This document shows, in pieces, positions 32,965 through 41,235 of a stretch of 55,027 nucleotides of DNA. The notes under the pieces are model-generated. The model worked only from the letters and a program-made list of their open reading frames with translations, was not told the origin of the DNA and ran no database searches. Source of the stretch: Bacteroidales bacterium. Lineage in GTDB: Bacteria > Bacteroidota > Bacteroidia > Bacteroidales > UBA932. The stretch spans positions 1-55,027 of the forward strand of contig JAGBNC010000028.1 of the NCBI GenBank assembly GCA_017634595.1, read 5' to 3'. The position numbers were made by a program, and so were the translations under genes. The stretch's first letter is position 1; each line of letters starts with the position of its first letter.

Positions 32965-32992
32965 GTGGTTAAAGATAAACTGTATCGTCATT

Positions 32993-33835
32993 ATGAAGGT
33001 AAACAAAACTCTCAGCATCGTAATCGTAGCGCTCATCGCTTTCGTAGCACTCATTTTCAGTTGCACCAAGATGGTGGACAACTCCGAGATCGGCATCAAG
33101 TTCAAGAAGTTCTCTCTTACCGACCAGGGGCAGTTGATAGCCACAGAAGTCACAGGACTTATATTCTACAACCCTATAACCACCAGGGTATTCACCTACC
33201 CCGTGTACATCCAGAGGGTTGACTATCATCCATTTACCGTCACCACCAAGGACGCTGCCGAGTTCACCATGGACCCTATGTTGGCATACCAGCTCGAAAG
33301 GGACAAGGCTTCGTACGTATTCAACAAGTACCGCCGCGACCTGCGCGAGATTGAGAACGGCTATATGCGCACCTGCATCTATGACGCCTACCGCATCAGT
33401 GCCAACAACTACACCTCCGACGAGCTCATGGCCAACCGCGCCAAATTTGAGCAGGAAGTGCGTCAGATGCTGGTGGGGTCGCTCGGAAGCGAAGGTTTCA
33501 ACGTACAGGAGTTCACATCCCGCATCACCCCTCCCGCGTCGCTGAGCGCTGCCATCGAAGCCAAGAACCAGGCTATCCAGGAGGCACTCAAGGCTGAGAA
33601 TCTGGTCAAGCAGGCCGAAGCAAACGCCCAGATAGCCATCGCTAAAGCCAAGGGAGAAGCCGAGGCCACCAAGGTCAAAGCCGATGCCGAGGCTTACTAC
33701 AACCGCACCATCTCCGCATCACTCAGCCCCCTCATTGTACAGGAAGACTGGATTGAGAAATGGGACGGCAAGCTGCCAGAGGTGATGAGCCAGGGCAACG
33801 GCCTCATGATGAATCTCCCTGCACTGAACAAGTGA
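32993..33835 (+). CDS. SPFH/band-7 domain membrane protein
   Basis: A 280-residue membrane-anchored protein of the prohibitin/HflC-like superfamily. A hydrophobic N-terminal anchor (about 8-26, SIVIVALIAFVALIFSC) is followed by the SPFH domain (about 28-190: DNSEIGIKFKKFSL, VTTKDAAEFTMDPMLAYQLE). A long charged coiled-coil comes next (about 190-240: AIEAKNQAIQEALKAENL, QAEANAQIAIAKAKGEAEAT). The Cys at 24 might be lipid-modified, but the segment looks more like a stop-transfer anchor. Such proteins form large membrane assemblies with proteases or transporters. It has its own promoter and precedes a metallophosphoesterase gene by 10 bp. Confidence 0.9.
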   Translation: MKVNKTLSIVIVALIAFVALIFSCTKMVDNSEIGIKFKKFSLTDQGQLIATEVTGLIFYNPITTRVFTYPVYIQRVDYHPFTVTTKDAAEFTMDPMLAYQLERDKASYVFNKYRRDLREIENGYMRTCIYDAYRISANNYTSDELMANRAKFEQEVRQMLVGSLGSEGFNVQEFTSRITPPASLSAAIEAKNQAIQEALKAENLVKQAEANAQIAIAKAKGEAEATKVKADAEAYYNRTISASLSPLIVQEDWIEKWDGKLPEVMSQGNGLMMNLPALNK

Positions 33836-33845
33836 TAGTACCGTT

Positions 33846-34961
33846 ATGAGAAGATTAATCGCTTGCATAATAGCTGCGGCGCTGCTTTGCATATCCGCTG
33901 GTGCACAGGACCGGGCGGACAGGCAGTCGCTGAGCGTCCCTGGCGGATCTACCATGATACTTCTCGGAGACCCGCAAGGATATGAAAAATACGACATCAA
34001 CCAGGGTATCTTCGAAATCTGTACGGCATGGATACGTGACAATGTGGAGCATCTGGGCATTAAGGCGGTGCTCTGCACCGGCGATCTGGTGGAGCAGAAC
34101 GACAACAACGCCCTGAACCGCCGCATGCTCAACCAGACTTCGCGGCAGATGTGGGAATCCGTGTCCCGCGCGTTTGAGAGGCTGGACGGAGTGGTCCCTT
34201 ATATCACATCTCCCGGCAACCACGACTATGGATTCAAGGCGTCGGAAGACATCCACACATTCTTCCCTGATTACTTCACTTCGGAGCGACAGGGGCAGGC
34301 GCTGCTAGACGTGCTGGTGAGCGAGCATCCAAACCGCGAAGGCAGGGCGTCAATAGAGAACAGCGCCACGCGCTACACTCTTCCCGGATGGGACCATAAA
34401 ATATTGGTAATCAGCTCCGAATTCAGCCCGTCCGATGCCGTGCTCGCCTGGGCGAAGGGACTCTGCGAGAAGTATTCCGACGACTACGTGATCTTCCTGA
34501 CGCATTCCTATATGAAGTGCGCCGGCCGCTGCGGCAACGAACGTTACAACAAGCCCGAGAAATACCCCCTCTGCCAGGACCCGTCCAACAATTGCGGCCA
34601 GCAGATCTGGGACAAACTGGTGAATGAAGTGCCCAACCTGCGCCTGGTGCTCTGCGGGCATCATGGCCACAGCGACTTCCGCAAGACACACGTCGATGAT
34701 TACGCGGCCAACATGGGCTGGCGCGTGGACAAGAACAAAGCGGGCTTCAACGTGGGCCAGATGATGTTCAACGTGCAGACCCTCGGCGGCGGTTGGGAAG
34801 GCAACGGCGGCGACGGCTGGCTCCGCATCCTCGAGTTCCTGCCCGATGGCAAGACCATGCGCGTCAGCACCTACTCCCCCCTCTTCGGCATCTCCCCACT
34901 CACCAAACACCTCTCCCACCTCACCGACGAGCTGAACCAGTTCGAGTTTGTGTTTGAATAG
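33846..34961 (+). CDS. Exported calcineurin-like metallophosphoesterase
   Basis: A 371-residue protein with a cleavable signal peptide (about 1-20, IIAAALLCISAGAQ). The family's metal-binding blocks are in order: LLGDPQG (Gln in place of the more common His in GDxH), CTGDLVEQNDN, SPGNHDYG, FLTHSY and LCGHHGHSD. It probably hydrolyses phosphomonoesters or diesters outside the cytoplasm; the substrate is not readable. It follows the SPFH gene by 10 bp and shares its promoter. A structured terminator-like region lies about 115 bp after the stop. Confidence 0.9.
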   Translation: MRRLIACIIAAALLCISAGAQDRADRQSLSVPGGSTMILLGDPQGYEKYDINQGIFEICTAWIRDNVEHLGIKAVLCTGDLVEQNDNNALNRRMLNQTSRQMWESVSRAFERLDGVVPYITSPGNHDYGFKASEDIHTFFPDYFTSERQGQALLDVLVSEHPNREGRASIENSATRYTLPGWDHKILVISSEFSPSDAVLAWAKGLCEKYSDDYVIFLTHSYMKCAGRCGNERYNKPEKYPLCQDPSNNCGQQIWDKLVNEVPNLRLVLCGHHGHSDFRKTHVDDYAANMGWRVDKNKAGFNVGQMMFNVQTLGGGWEGNGGDGWLRILEFLPDGKTMRVSTYSPLFGISPLTKHLSHLTDELNQFEFVFE

Positions 34962-35074
34962 AACCTTGGTGTTTTAACAACGCCAACGGAGAGACAGTTC
35001 TCCAGCCGGTCATTTCAAAATCAAACACAAAAAGCTACTGCCCCACAGAAATCAGATTTCTTTGTTCATTGCCC

Positions 35075-35136
35075 AAGGCCAGACAAGAGATCAATGATCA
35101 AGGTCTTTAAACTCCTTGTCCGACTCGGCCTTTTTT
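35075..35136 (+). terminator. Terminator-like structure after the metallophosphoesterase gene
   Basis: AAGGCC (35075-35080) and GACAAG (35082-35087) pair with GGCCTT (35127-35132) and CTTGTC (35115-35120). A T-run spans 35131-35136. The internal loops make it weaker than the operon terminators above. Confidence 0.5.
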
Positions 35137-35269
35137 CTTAGAAATCAGATCGCTGCCACCGGCCTCCAGCCACTCCACGCGCTGTTTGGGAGTCCGGTGG
35201 GTAAGAAAAAAGCCGGTATTGATGCGACGCCATTGTTACGCGTATCCTTGTAACTATCAATAACATCTA

Positions 35270-35305
35270 AGATTTCGGGTGCTCCGTTTGGAGCACCCGA
35301 AATCT
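35270..35305. repeat. Perfect 16-bp inverted repeat hairpin
   Basis: Left arm 35270-35285 (AGATTTCGGGTGCTCC) and right arm 35290-35305 are perfectly complementary, with loop GTTT. No T-run on either side, so it is not an ordinary terminator. It lies between two convergent genes. Confidence 0.9.
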
Positions 35306-35459
35306 GCAAAAGCCTCATGCTCAATGACTAACGCAAAACGGCCTTTCAGACCATATCCGACTCGGCTTCTCTGAAGACGAAAAAGAGGCCAGTTTTTGGT
35401 CTTCGCGGATGTGGAATGGAGGGAAGTAAGGCGAAAATGCTGTAGCACTACCGGCACCA

Positions 35460-35996
35460 TCAGTGGCTAAGGCTAGAACCGCCACAAGCACCACTGCCAC
35501 CAACGCGACCACCAGCACCACTGCCGCCAGCGCCAGCACCAACAGAACCACCACCAGCGTCACCAGCCATCAGCCGGGAATTCTCGGCGGCGGCCAGGGT
35601 CTCGGTGCAGAGATTGTCGCAGTGTTCCTGCCAGCGGGCGCCGCAATGGCTGCGAACCCATTGAAATTCAATCAGGAGCTTCTTGCGCCTCACCATCTGC
35701 TTGTAAAGCATCAGCAGGTCCACATCGGGCTGGTTCTTACGTCTTGGAGCACGTCCCAGCGACAATGTAGCCGCGAGGCAATCGGTACATACCCTGGCGC
35801 AGCAGCGGTCGGGCAGTGCATCAATTGCGGCCAGAATAGCCTTGAGCTCAGCCCTCTGGCTGGTCTCTTTACGCAAGACGAATGAATTTTGGGTCAAGAG
35901 GGTCTGCCCGTCGGATTTAAGAATGACATAAGCTGCCGATCCGACATTGTTGCTGCTAGAATAACCTCCGTCTGTGTATATTATGTAGTCGAGCAT
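35460..35996 (-). CDS. RNase H-fold protein with glycine-rich tail
   Basis: A 178-residue protein starting at 35996 (MLDYIIYTDGG). This start is fixed by a promoter box just upstream. The RNase HI active-site pattern is present: D in IIYTDGG, E in SQRAELKAI, D in VCTDCLAA and D in the late HCDNLC, with the WVRSHCG segment in the position of the substrate-handling loop. It probably degrades RNA in RNA-DNA hybrids. The last 35 or so residues are an unusual low-complexity Gly/Ser/Ala tail (GGGSVGAGAGGSGAGG), absent from standard RNase HI. It is convergent with the metallophosphoesterase gene. Confidence 0.8.
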   Translation of the reverse strand: MLDYIIYTDGGYSSSNNVGSAAYVILKSDGQTLLTQNSFVLRKETSQRAELKAILAAIDALPDRCCARVCTDCLAATLSLGRAPRRKNQPDVDLLMLYKQMVRRKKLLIEFQWVRSHCGARWQEHCDNLCTETLAAAENSRLMAGDAGGGSVGAGAGGSGAGGRVGGSGACGGSSLSH

Positions 35997-36013
35997 TAAT
36001 ACTGAACTGTGTC

Positions 36014-36045
36014 CAAATATACAAAAGATATTCGACATCAGCAAC
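36014..36045 (-). promoter_or_regulatory. Promoter for the RNase H gene
   Basis: On the minus strand: GTTG (36045-36042), 20-nt spacer, TATATTTG (36021-36014), ending 17 nt before the ATG at 35996. Confidence 0.5.
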
Positions 36046-36187
36046 TACTGCTCCGGCTTAATGCATTGGCTCCGGATGCCGCAGGTGGAAAACCACCTCG
36101 GAAACTGGATGCGCCTGCGCGAGGGCAAAGCTCAACATATAGATTTTTTCATTAAATTAGCGGATTAGAATAAAAGAACTGCAATAT

Positions 36188-37603
36188 ATGAAAAATATCA
36201 GCATCCTTCTAGCTGCCGCAGCATTCATGTTCTCGTCCTGCGGCAACCCCAATGAAGTCAAGCTCAGTGTAACACGCACCTTCGACTGCGACGTGCTCGT
36301 GGTGGGCGGAGGCCCCGCAGGCATAGGATCAGCGGTGTGTGCTGCACGCCACGGCGCCAAGACCATACTTGCCGAACGCGGCGGATACCTGGGCGGGATG
36401 GCTACCGCCGGACTCGTGGCCCCGTTTATGTCAAGCACCACCCCCGACGGTAAAACCATGCTGATACGCGGTTTCTACGAGGAACTAGTGAACCGCATGG
36501 AGGCCCAGGGCGGCGCCATCCACCCGCTGAACGCACAGATAGGCTCCTTCTCCGCATACCGCGACAAGGGTCATCACGGCCTCACCACCTTCGACTACGA
36601 GTGCCTCAAGCGCACCACCGAGGAATTCTGCAAGGAGGCCGGAGTGGACCTGATGTACCACCTGCTGTTCGTCAAAGCCGACACCAAGGGAGGCAAAATC
36701 AGCGCTGCATACTTCGCCACCAAGGAAGGCATCTGGAAAATCACGGCCAAGGTGTACATCGACTGCACCGGTGACGGCGACGTGGCATGGCAGGCCGGAG
36801 CTCCTTATGTGTACGGCGACGGAGAAGGCGACATCCAGGCCAGCAGCCTCTTCTTCGTCGTGCGCGGGGTGGACTGGAAGGCAATGGACGCCCACAACGA
36901 GGCCTGCAAGAGAGCGGACGACTTCGAGGGACAGTTCTACATGAGGGAAATAATCGCCGCACGCGAGGCCGGAGAGTTCCCCATGTGGAGGCAGAAAATA
37001 GCTCTGTTCCAGAACCTTGACGGCACCGCCACCGTAAACATGGCACAGAGCGACGGCGTGGACGGACTGGATCCCAAGCAGGTAACGGACGCCGAAATTG
37101 ACGGCAGGGCGCAGGCTGCAATCATTGTCAAGTTCCTCCGCAAGTATGTCAAGGGCTGCGAGAACTGCGAACTGGCATCGACGGCAGAGCAGCTCGGCGT
37201 ACGCGAAACCCGCCGCATTGTGGGCGAATACACAGTCACCACCGAAGACGCCAAGAACTCGGTCAAGTATCCCGATCCAGTGTTCTGCTGCGCCAACCAC
37301 ATGGACATACACCGCAAAGGATTCGTAGAATACGTGGCCCGCAACACCAATGACCCTTACTACTTCCCCTACAGGGCACTGCTGCCCAAGAAAGTTGACA
37401 ATCTGCTCTGTGCCGGCCGCTGTGCCGCTGCAGAACGCCCCGTGATGGCAGCCATCCGCGTCATACCTCCTTGCTTTGCCATGGGCCAGGCGGCAGGTAC
37501 GGCTGCAGCACTCGCGGTCAGCGAAGGAGTCGGTCCCAAGCAACTCGACCCCGCACTGCTGGTCAGCACCCTCAAGGCCGACGGAGTATATCTGCCAGAG
37601 TAA
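36188..37603 (+). CDS. Exported FAD-dependent oxidoreductase (lipoprotein)
   Basis: A 471-residue flavoprotein. It begins with a lipoprotein signal, MKNISILLAAAAFMFSSC (Cys18). The FAD-binding Rossmann motif DVLVVGGGPAGIGSAVCAA follows at about residues 35-53, with GGYLGGMATAG at about 63-73, and a C-terminal FAD-contacting part ends LLCAGRCAAAERPVMAAIRV. It belongs to the FAD-dependent oxidoreductase group that resembles FAD_oxidored (PF12831). Flavoproteins of this type in Bacteroidota are often exported, but the electron partner and substrate are unknown. pfkA follows after 21 bp, possibly in one transcript. No canonical promoter was found upstream. Confidence 0.85.
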   Translation: MKNISILLAAAAFMFSSCGNPNEVKLSVTRTFDCDVLVVGGGPAGIGSAVCAARHGAKTILAERGGYLGGMATAGLVAPFMSSTTPDGKTMLIRGFYEELVNRMEAQGGAIHPLNAQIGSFSAYRDKGHHGLTTFDYECLKRTTEEFCKEAGVDLMYHLLFVKADTKGGKISAAYFATKEGIWKITAKVYIDCTGDGDVAWQAGAPYVYGDGEGDIQASSLFFVVRGVDWKAMDAHNEACKRADDFEGQFYMREIIAAREAGEFPMWRQKIALFQNLDGTATVNMAQSDGVDGLDPKQVTDAEIDGRAQAAIIVKFLRKYVKGCENCELASTAEQLGVRETRRIVGEYTVTTEDAKNSVKYPDPVFCCANHMDIHRKGFVEYVARNTNDPYYFPYRALLPKKVDNLLCAGRCAAAERPVMAAIRVIPPCFAMGQAAGTAAALAVSEGVGPKQLDPALLVSTLKADGVYLPE

Positions 37604-37624
37604 TCATCCAAAACTGAATTAGTT

Positions 37625-38617
37625 ATGCCGATAAGGACAATAAATACCATTGGTGTTCTTACCTCCGGCGGAGACGCCCCGGGCATGAATGCCGCAATAC
37701 GTGCAGTGACCCGCACCGCCAGATACCATGACATCAACGTAGTCGGTATTATGCGCGGCTACCTCGGGCTGATAGAAAAAGAATTCGTCAAATTCACTTC
37801 CTCGTCCGTTTCAAATACCATCCAGAGAGGAGGGACCATACTCAAGACCGCCCGCTGCGGCGAATTCCTCACAGCAGAAGGACGCCGCAAAGCCTACGAC
37901 AACATGAAGGAGGCAGGCATCGACGCACTGGTGGTCATAGGCGGCAACGGGTCGCTTACCGGCGCCCAGTTGTTTGCCCAGGAATACGACATCCCGATTA
38001 TCGGCCTGCCCGGCACCATTGACAACGACCTGTACGGCACCGACTATACCATTGGCTACGACTCTGCACTCAACACAATAGTGCAGTGCGTGGACAAGAT
38101 ACGCGACACCGCCAACAGCCACGACCGCATCTTCTTCATCGAGGTCATGGGGCGCGACGCCGGCTTCCTGGCGCAAAACAGCGCCATTGCCTCCGGAGCC
38201 GAAGCCGCCATCATCCCCGAAGGAGATACAGACGTGGATCAGCTTGCAGCATTCATCGAAAGAGGCAAGCGCAAGAGCAAGAACAGCGCCATAGTGCTGG
38301 TGAGCGAAGCCCAGAAAAACGGGGTCGGCGGAGCCATGTACTATGCCGACCGCATACGCAACGAGTATCCCCAGTTCGATGCCCGCGTAACTATCCTCGG
38401 ACACCTGCAGCGCGGCGGCATGCCGAGCGCATACGACAGGATTCTGGCATCTCGCATGGGCTACGCCGCCATTGAGGCTCTGCTCGAAGGGCAGCGCAAC
38501 ATTATGATAGGCATCAAGAACGATGAGATAGTGTACGTTCCGTTCGCCAGGGCCGTCAAAAACAACAAACCAATAGACGCCGAGCTCATATCCGTACTCA
38601 ACGTCTTATCTATGTAG
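37625..38617 (+). CDS. pfkA: ATP-dependent 6-phosphofructokinase
   Basis: The committed glycolytic step, fructose 6-phosphate to fructose 1,6-bisphosphate, in the cytoplasm. At 330 residues it is full length. Motifs: [15 protein letters not shown] (nucleotide site), [20 protein letters not shown] (catalytic TIDND), [11 protein letters not shown] and [15 protein letters not shown]. The Gly that distinguishes ATP- from PPi-dependent enzymes is kept (G109). The Mg-binding Asp of GGDGS (E. coli D103) is replaced by Asn (N108, GGNGS). It lies 21 bp after the flavoprotein gene and 4 bp before a Tat-exported phosphoesterase gene, so these three are likely co-transcribed. Confidence 0.95.
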   Translation: MPIRTINTIGVLTSGGDAPGMNAAIRAVTRTARYHDINVVGIMRGYLGLIEKEFVKFTSSSVSNTIQRGGTILKTARCGEFLTAEGRRKAYDNMKEAGIDALVVIGGNGSLTGAQLFAQEYDIPIIGLPGTIDNDLYGTDYTIGYDSALNTIVQCVDKIRDTANSHDRIFFIEVMGRDAGFLAQNSAIASGAEAAIIPEGDTDVDQLAAFIERGKRKSKNSAIVLVSEAQKNGVGGAMYYADRIRNEYPQFDARVTILGHLQRGGMPSAYDRILASRMGYAAIEALLEGQRNIMIGIKNDEIVYVPFARAVKNNKPIDAELISVLNVLSM

Positions 38618-38621
38618 CATT

Positions 38622-39758
38622 ATGGACAGAAGAGATTTTTTGAAATATTCTGCTGCCGGAATTGTAGGGCTCAGCCTCATGGACCGTCTGCAGCCGGCCA
38701 TGGCCCACGGCTCGGCCGATGAACGTTATTCCGTTGTAATTCTGGGAGATACGCATTACGATGCCGCCGACCCAGAGAAGTACCATGCCGGCTATACCGA
38801 CCCTAATCCCAAACGCGAAGCCCTGCACCGCAGAGAGTTCAAACGCAACGGAGACATGTGGGCGGGACGCTGCAAGGACCTTGTCAAAAGGGCCTCCTGC
38901 CTGGTGGATGACGACACTAGGTACGTGTTCCAGATGGGCGACCTGATCCAAGGAGACACAGCCGACTACGACACCCACAAGCGTTTCCTCCAGGACGCCA
39001 TGGACCTCTTCAAATCGGAACTGGCTCCGGGACTGCCCTTCCTTACAGTGGCCGGCAACCACGACCTGAGAGGCAACGACGATGCCGTGTGCGCCCGTGC
39101 ATACGCCGATTACATGGTACCTCGCCTCTCGCAGGAGCTCGGGCAGACGATTGGCAGCACCAACTTCATGTTCCGCTCCGGCCCCGATGCATTCGTGTTT
39201 ATCAACTTCTCCAAACCCGATGTGCCCGCCATCGAGAAGCTGCTCACAGAGGCCCGCGAAGCAAGGCACACTTTCGTTGTGGTTCATAGCCCCGTATTCC
39301 CTTACGACGACCCCAAGTACTTCTGGTGGTTCCTCCTCGGCAACCGCAAAGATTCCCACGCAGAGGAGCGCCGCCGCATGCGCAAACTGCTGGCCTCCTG
39401 CAACGCGATAGTGCTCTGCGGACACGTCCATCAGACCGAATTCCTGGACTGGGAGGGAGACGGAGGACGGATCACCCAGATGACTATGAGCAGCGTATGG
39501 GCAAAGGAGTCGCAAGGCACTTACAAGGAACTAGCCAACGGACGCGACGCCTACGGGACCCTCTTGTTCGAGAAGGATCCGTCGCTCAAGACCGACGCAA
39601 ACATTAGTCTTTTCAACGAGTACCGTCAAGGCATACGCGCCTACAGCATGGCCAACGCCGCCGGATCGTACAAGCTCGTAGTCAACGGCACCAAGGTCTT
39701 TGTAGATTTCTACGCCGGAGACTCTTCACGTCGTACTAAGCGATTTGTTTTAAGGTGA
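38622..39758 (+). CDS. Tat-exported metallophosphoesterase
   Basis: A 378-residue calcineurin-like phosphoesterase. The N-terminus MDRRDFLKYSAAGIVGLSLM is a twin-arginine (Tat) signal, which implies export in the folded, metal-loaded state. Metal-site blocks: ILGDTHYDA, FQMGDLIQGD, VAGNHDLRGND, VVHSPVFPYDD and LCGHVHQTE. It starts 4 bp after pfkA. The substrate is unknown. It is unrelated in signal type to the Sec-exported phosphoesterase at 33.8 kb. Confidence 0.92.
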   Translation: MDRRDFLKYSAAGIVGLSLMDRLQPAMAHGSADERYSVVILGDTHYDAADPEKYHAGYTDPNPKREALHRREFKRNGDMWAGRCKDLVKRASCLVDDDTRYVFQMGDLIQGDTADYDTHKRFLQDAMDLFKSELAPGLPFLTVAGNHDLRGNDDAVCARAYADYMVPRLSQELGQTIGSTNFMFRSGPDAFVFINFSKPDVPAIEKLLTEAREARHTFVVVHSPVFPYDDPKYFWWFLLGNRKDSHAEERRRMRKLLASCNAIVLCGHVHQTEFLDWEGDGGRITQMTMSSVWAKESQGTYKELANGRDAYGTLLFEKDPSLKTDANISLFNEYRQGIRAYSMANAAGSYKLVVNGTKVFVDFYAGDSSRRTKRFVLR

Positions 39759-41179
39759 AAAAGCTGGTTTCCATTCTCCCGCTGCTGCTGGCCTGCTCCC
39801 TTCAGGCCAAAGTCACTCTCCCGTCCTTCTTCAGCGACAACATGGTTCTGCAGCAGAAGCAGGACGTGGCCATTTGGGGCTGGACCGACCGAGCCCGTAC
39901 CGTGACCATACGTCCGTCGTGGACCCGGCAGGCATACAAGGCTACGCCCGACTCTGACGGCAAATGGATTACACGCATCCCGACGCCAGAAGCCGGCGGC
40001 CCCTGGACCATATCTTTCAACGACGGCGACAAGACTCAGATTCAGAACGTACTCACGGGCGAAGTGTGGTTCTGCTCCGGACAGTCCAACATGGAAATGC
40101 CTGTCAAGGGCTTCCACGGGCAGCCGGTGGAAGGATCTGCCGATGTTATTCTGTCGGCCAAGCCTTCCGTGCCCATCAGAATATGCACCATTGCCAAGAA
40201 GTACTCGCTGACCGTGCTGGACAAGTGCAGCGGCTCATGGCAGGAGCACACTCCCTCGGCAGTAGCTGACGCCAGTGCAGTAGCATATTTCTTCGCCCTC
40301 AAGTTGCATGAAGTGCTGGGCGTACCAGTAGGACTGCTCATCAGCGACTGGGGCGGAACTCCTATTGAGACATGGATAAACCGCGAGACTCTCGACCGTG
40401 AATTCCAAGGCGAATTCAACATGTCCCACCTGGACCACGGCATCGTCCCTGACAAATATCCCAACTGCTCCCCATGTATGCTCTTCAATGGGCAGGTCGC
40501 ACCGCTCGTGCCTTTTACTTTCAAGGGGATGCTATGGTACCAGGGCGAGAGCAACCGTGACCGCGCGCAACAGTACGCACGCCTCCAGCCGGCCTACGTC
40601 AGAATGATGCGCGAAATCTTCCACAACCCCGAGGCACCTTTCTACTTCGTCCAGATTGCACCGTACGACTATAGCAAGAACCCGGCGACACTTTGCGGCT
40701 ACTTCTATGAAGCACAGGAAGCTACACTTGCACTCATTCCCCACAGCGGCATGGCCGCCACCGTAGACATTGGCGAGCAGCGCTGCATCCACCCGGCGGC
40801 GAAACGTCAGGTGGGGGACCGTCTGGCCTATATGGCCCTGGCCGATGAATATGGGGTGCGAGGCATTGAGGAGCGCAGTCCGTCGTACAAGAGCGTGGAA
40901 TTCAAGGACGGCAAAGCCGTTGTAACATTCAACGTTGGGCCGCTGGGACTCGCCCCGCTGAGGCAGGAGATCGACGGCTTCGAACTTGCTGGCTCTGACA
41001 GGGTTTTTCATCCCGCCAAAGGCATTCCGCAAGGAGACAAGGTCACGGTCCACTCCGACGAGGTCCCGGATCCGGTGGCTGTACGCTACTGCTTCCGCAA
41101 CTGGTGCCGCGGCACCCTGTTCAACAGCTACGGACTCCCGGCACTCCCCTTCCGCTCCGACGACTGGCAGGACATTTAG
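39755..41179 (+). CDS. Sialate O-acetylesterase-like SGNH hydrolase
   Basis: A 474-residue exported esterase of the SASA (DUF303) type, which removes O-acetyl groups from sialic acids or other glycans. It starts at GTG 39755, overlapping the previous stop (GTGA). The signal peptide is about residues 1-18 (LVSILPLLLACSLQAK). The nucleophile motif FCSGQSNMEMPV lies at about residues 107-118, after an N-terminal beta-domain (LPSFFSDNMVLQQKQDVAIWG). WYQGESN and the late ERCxHPxxK-like region (EQRCIHPAAKRQ) fit the family. With the surrounding hydrolases it suggests glycan scavenging, but no sialidase or nan genes are in the window. Confidence 0.88.
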   Translation: MKKLVSILPLLLACSLQAKVTLPSFFSDNMVLQQKQDVAIWGWTDRARTVTIRPSWTRQAYKATPDSDGKWITRIPTPEAGGPWTISFNDGDKTQIQNVLTGEVWFCSGQSNMEMPVKGFHGQPVEGSADVILSAKPSVPIRICTIAKKYSLTVLDKCSGSWQEHTPSAVADASAVAYFFALKLHEVLGVPVGLLISDWGGTPIETWINRETLDREFQGEFNMSHLDHGIVPDKYPNCSPCMLFNGQVAPLVPFTFKGMLWYQGESNRDRAQQYARLQPAYVRMMREIFHNPEAPFYFVQIAPYDYSKNPATLCGYFYEAQEATLALIPHSGMAATVDIGEQRCIHPAAKRQVGDRLAYMALADEYGVRGIEERSPSYKSVEFKDGKAVVTFNVGPLGLAPLRQEIDGFELAGSDRVFHPAKGIPQGDKVTVHSDEVPDPVAVRYCFRNWCRGTLFNSYGLPALPFRSDDWQDI

Positions 41180-41197
41180 ATTAACCCGCTGCCGCGG

Positions 41198-41229
41198 TTC
41201 GGCCGAACGAGTTTTTATTATTACCTTTG
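41198..41229 (+). promoter_or_regulatory. Promoter for xth, overlapping a palindrome
   Basis: TTCG (41198-41201), 20-nt spacer, TACCTTTG (41222-41229), ending 6 nt before the ATG at 41236. A perfect 12-bp palindrome GTTCGGCCGAAC (41197-41208) covers the -33 box and could be an operator. Confidence 0.6.
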
Positions 41230-41235
41230 TGAGTT

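Larger units (their letters stand above)
34962..35459. other. 498-bp intergenic region with structured DNA
   Basis: No convincing gene. It contains a terminator-like structure (35075-35136) and a perfect 16-bp stem hairpin (35270-35305). CCGACTCGGC occurs twice (35120-35129 and around 35350). Near 35014-35034, CCGGTCATTTCAAAA resembles the end of the 160-bp repeat found at 44.6 and 46.0 kb, possibly a decayed relic. Confidence 0.6.

Noticed and set aside
35014-35034. CCGGTCATTTCAAAA-like sequence resembling the end of the 160-bp repeats.
   Set aside because: Only one end over about 15 bp with mismatches; too little to call another copy.
35463-35885. Long open frame on the plus strand opposite the RNase H gene, Thr/Ser-rich.
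   Set aside because: It is the antisense shadow of the RNase H gene, whose catalytic residues and promoter are clear. Its low complexity comes from the Gly-rich tail.
36061-36168. 35-codon open frame before the FAD oxidoreductase (starts M-H-W-L-R-M-P).
   Set aside because: It has plausible amino-acid content but no promoter, no recognisable homologue, and contains a hairpin (AGGTGGAAAACCACCT, 36083-36098). Evidence is insufficient to call a gene.
39755-41179. Complete sialic acid utilisation cluster.
   Set aside because: Only an O-acetylesterase-like gene is present. No sialidase, aldolase, epimerase or transporter for sialic acid was seen.
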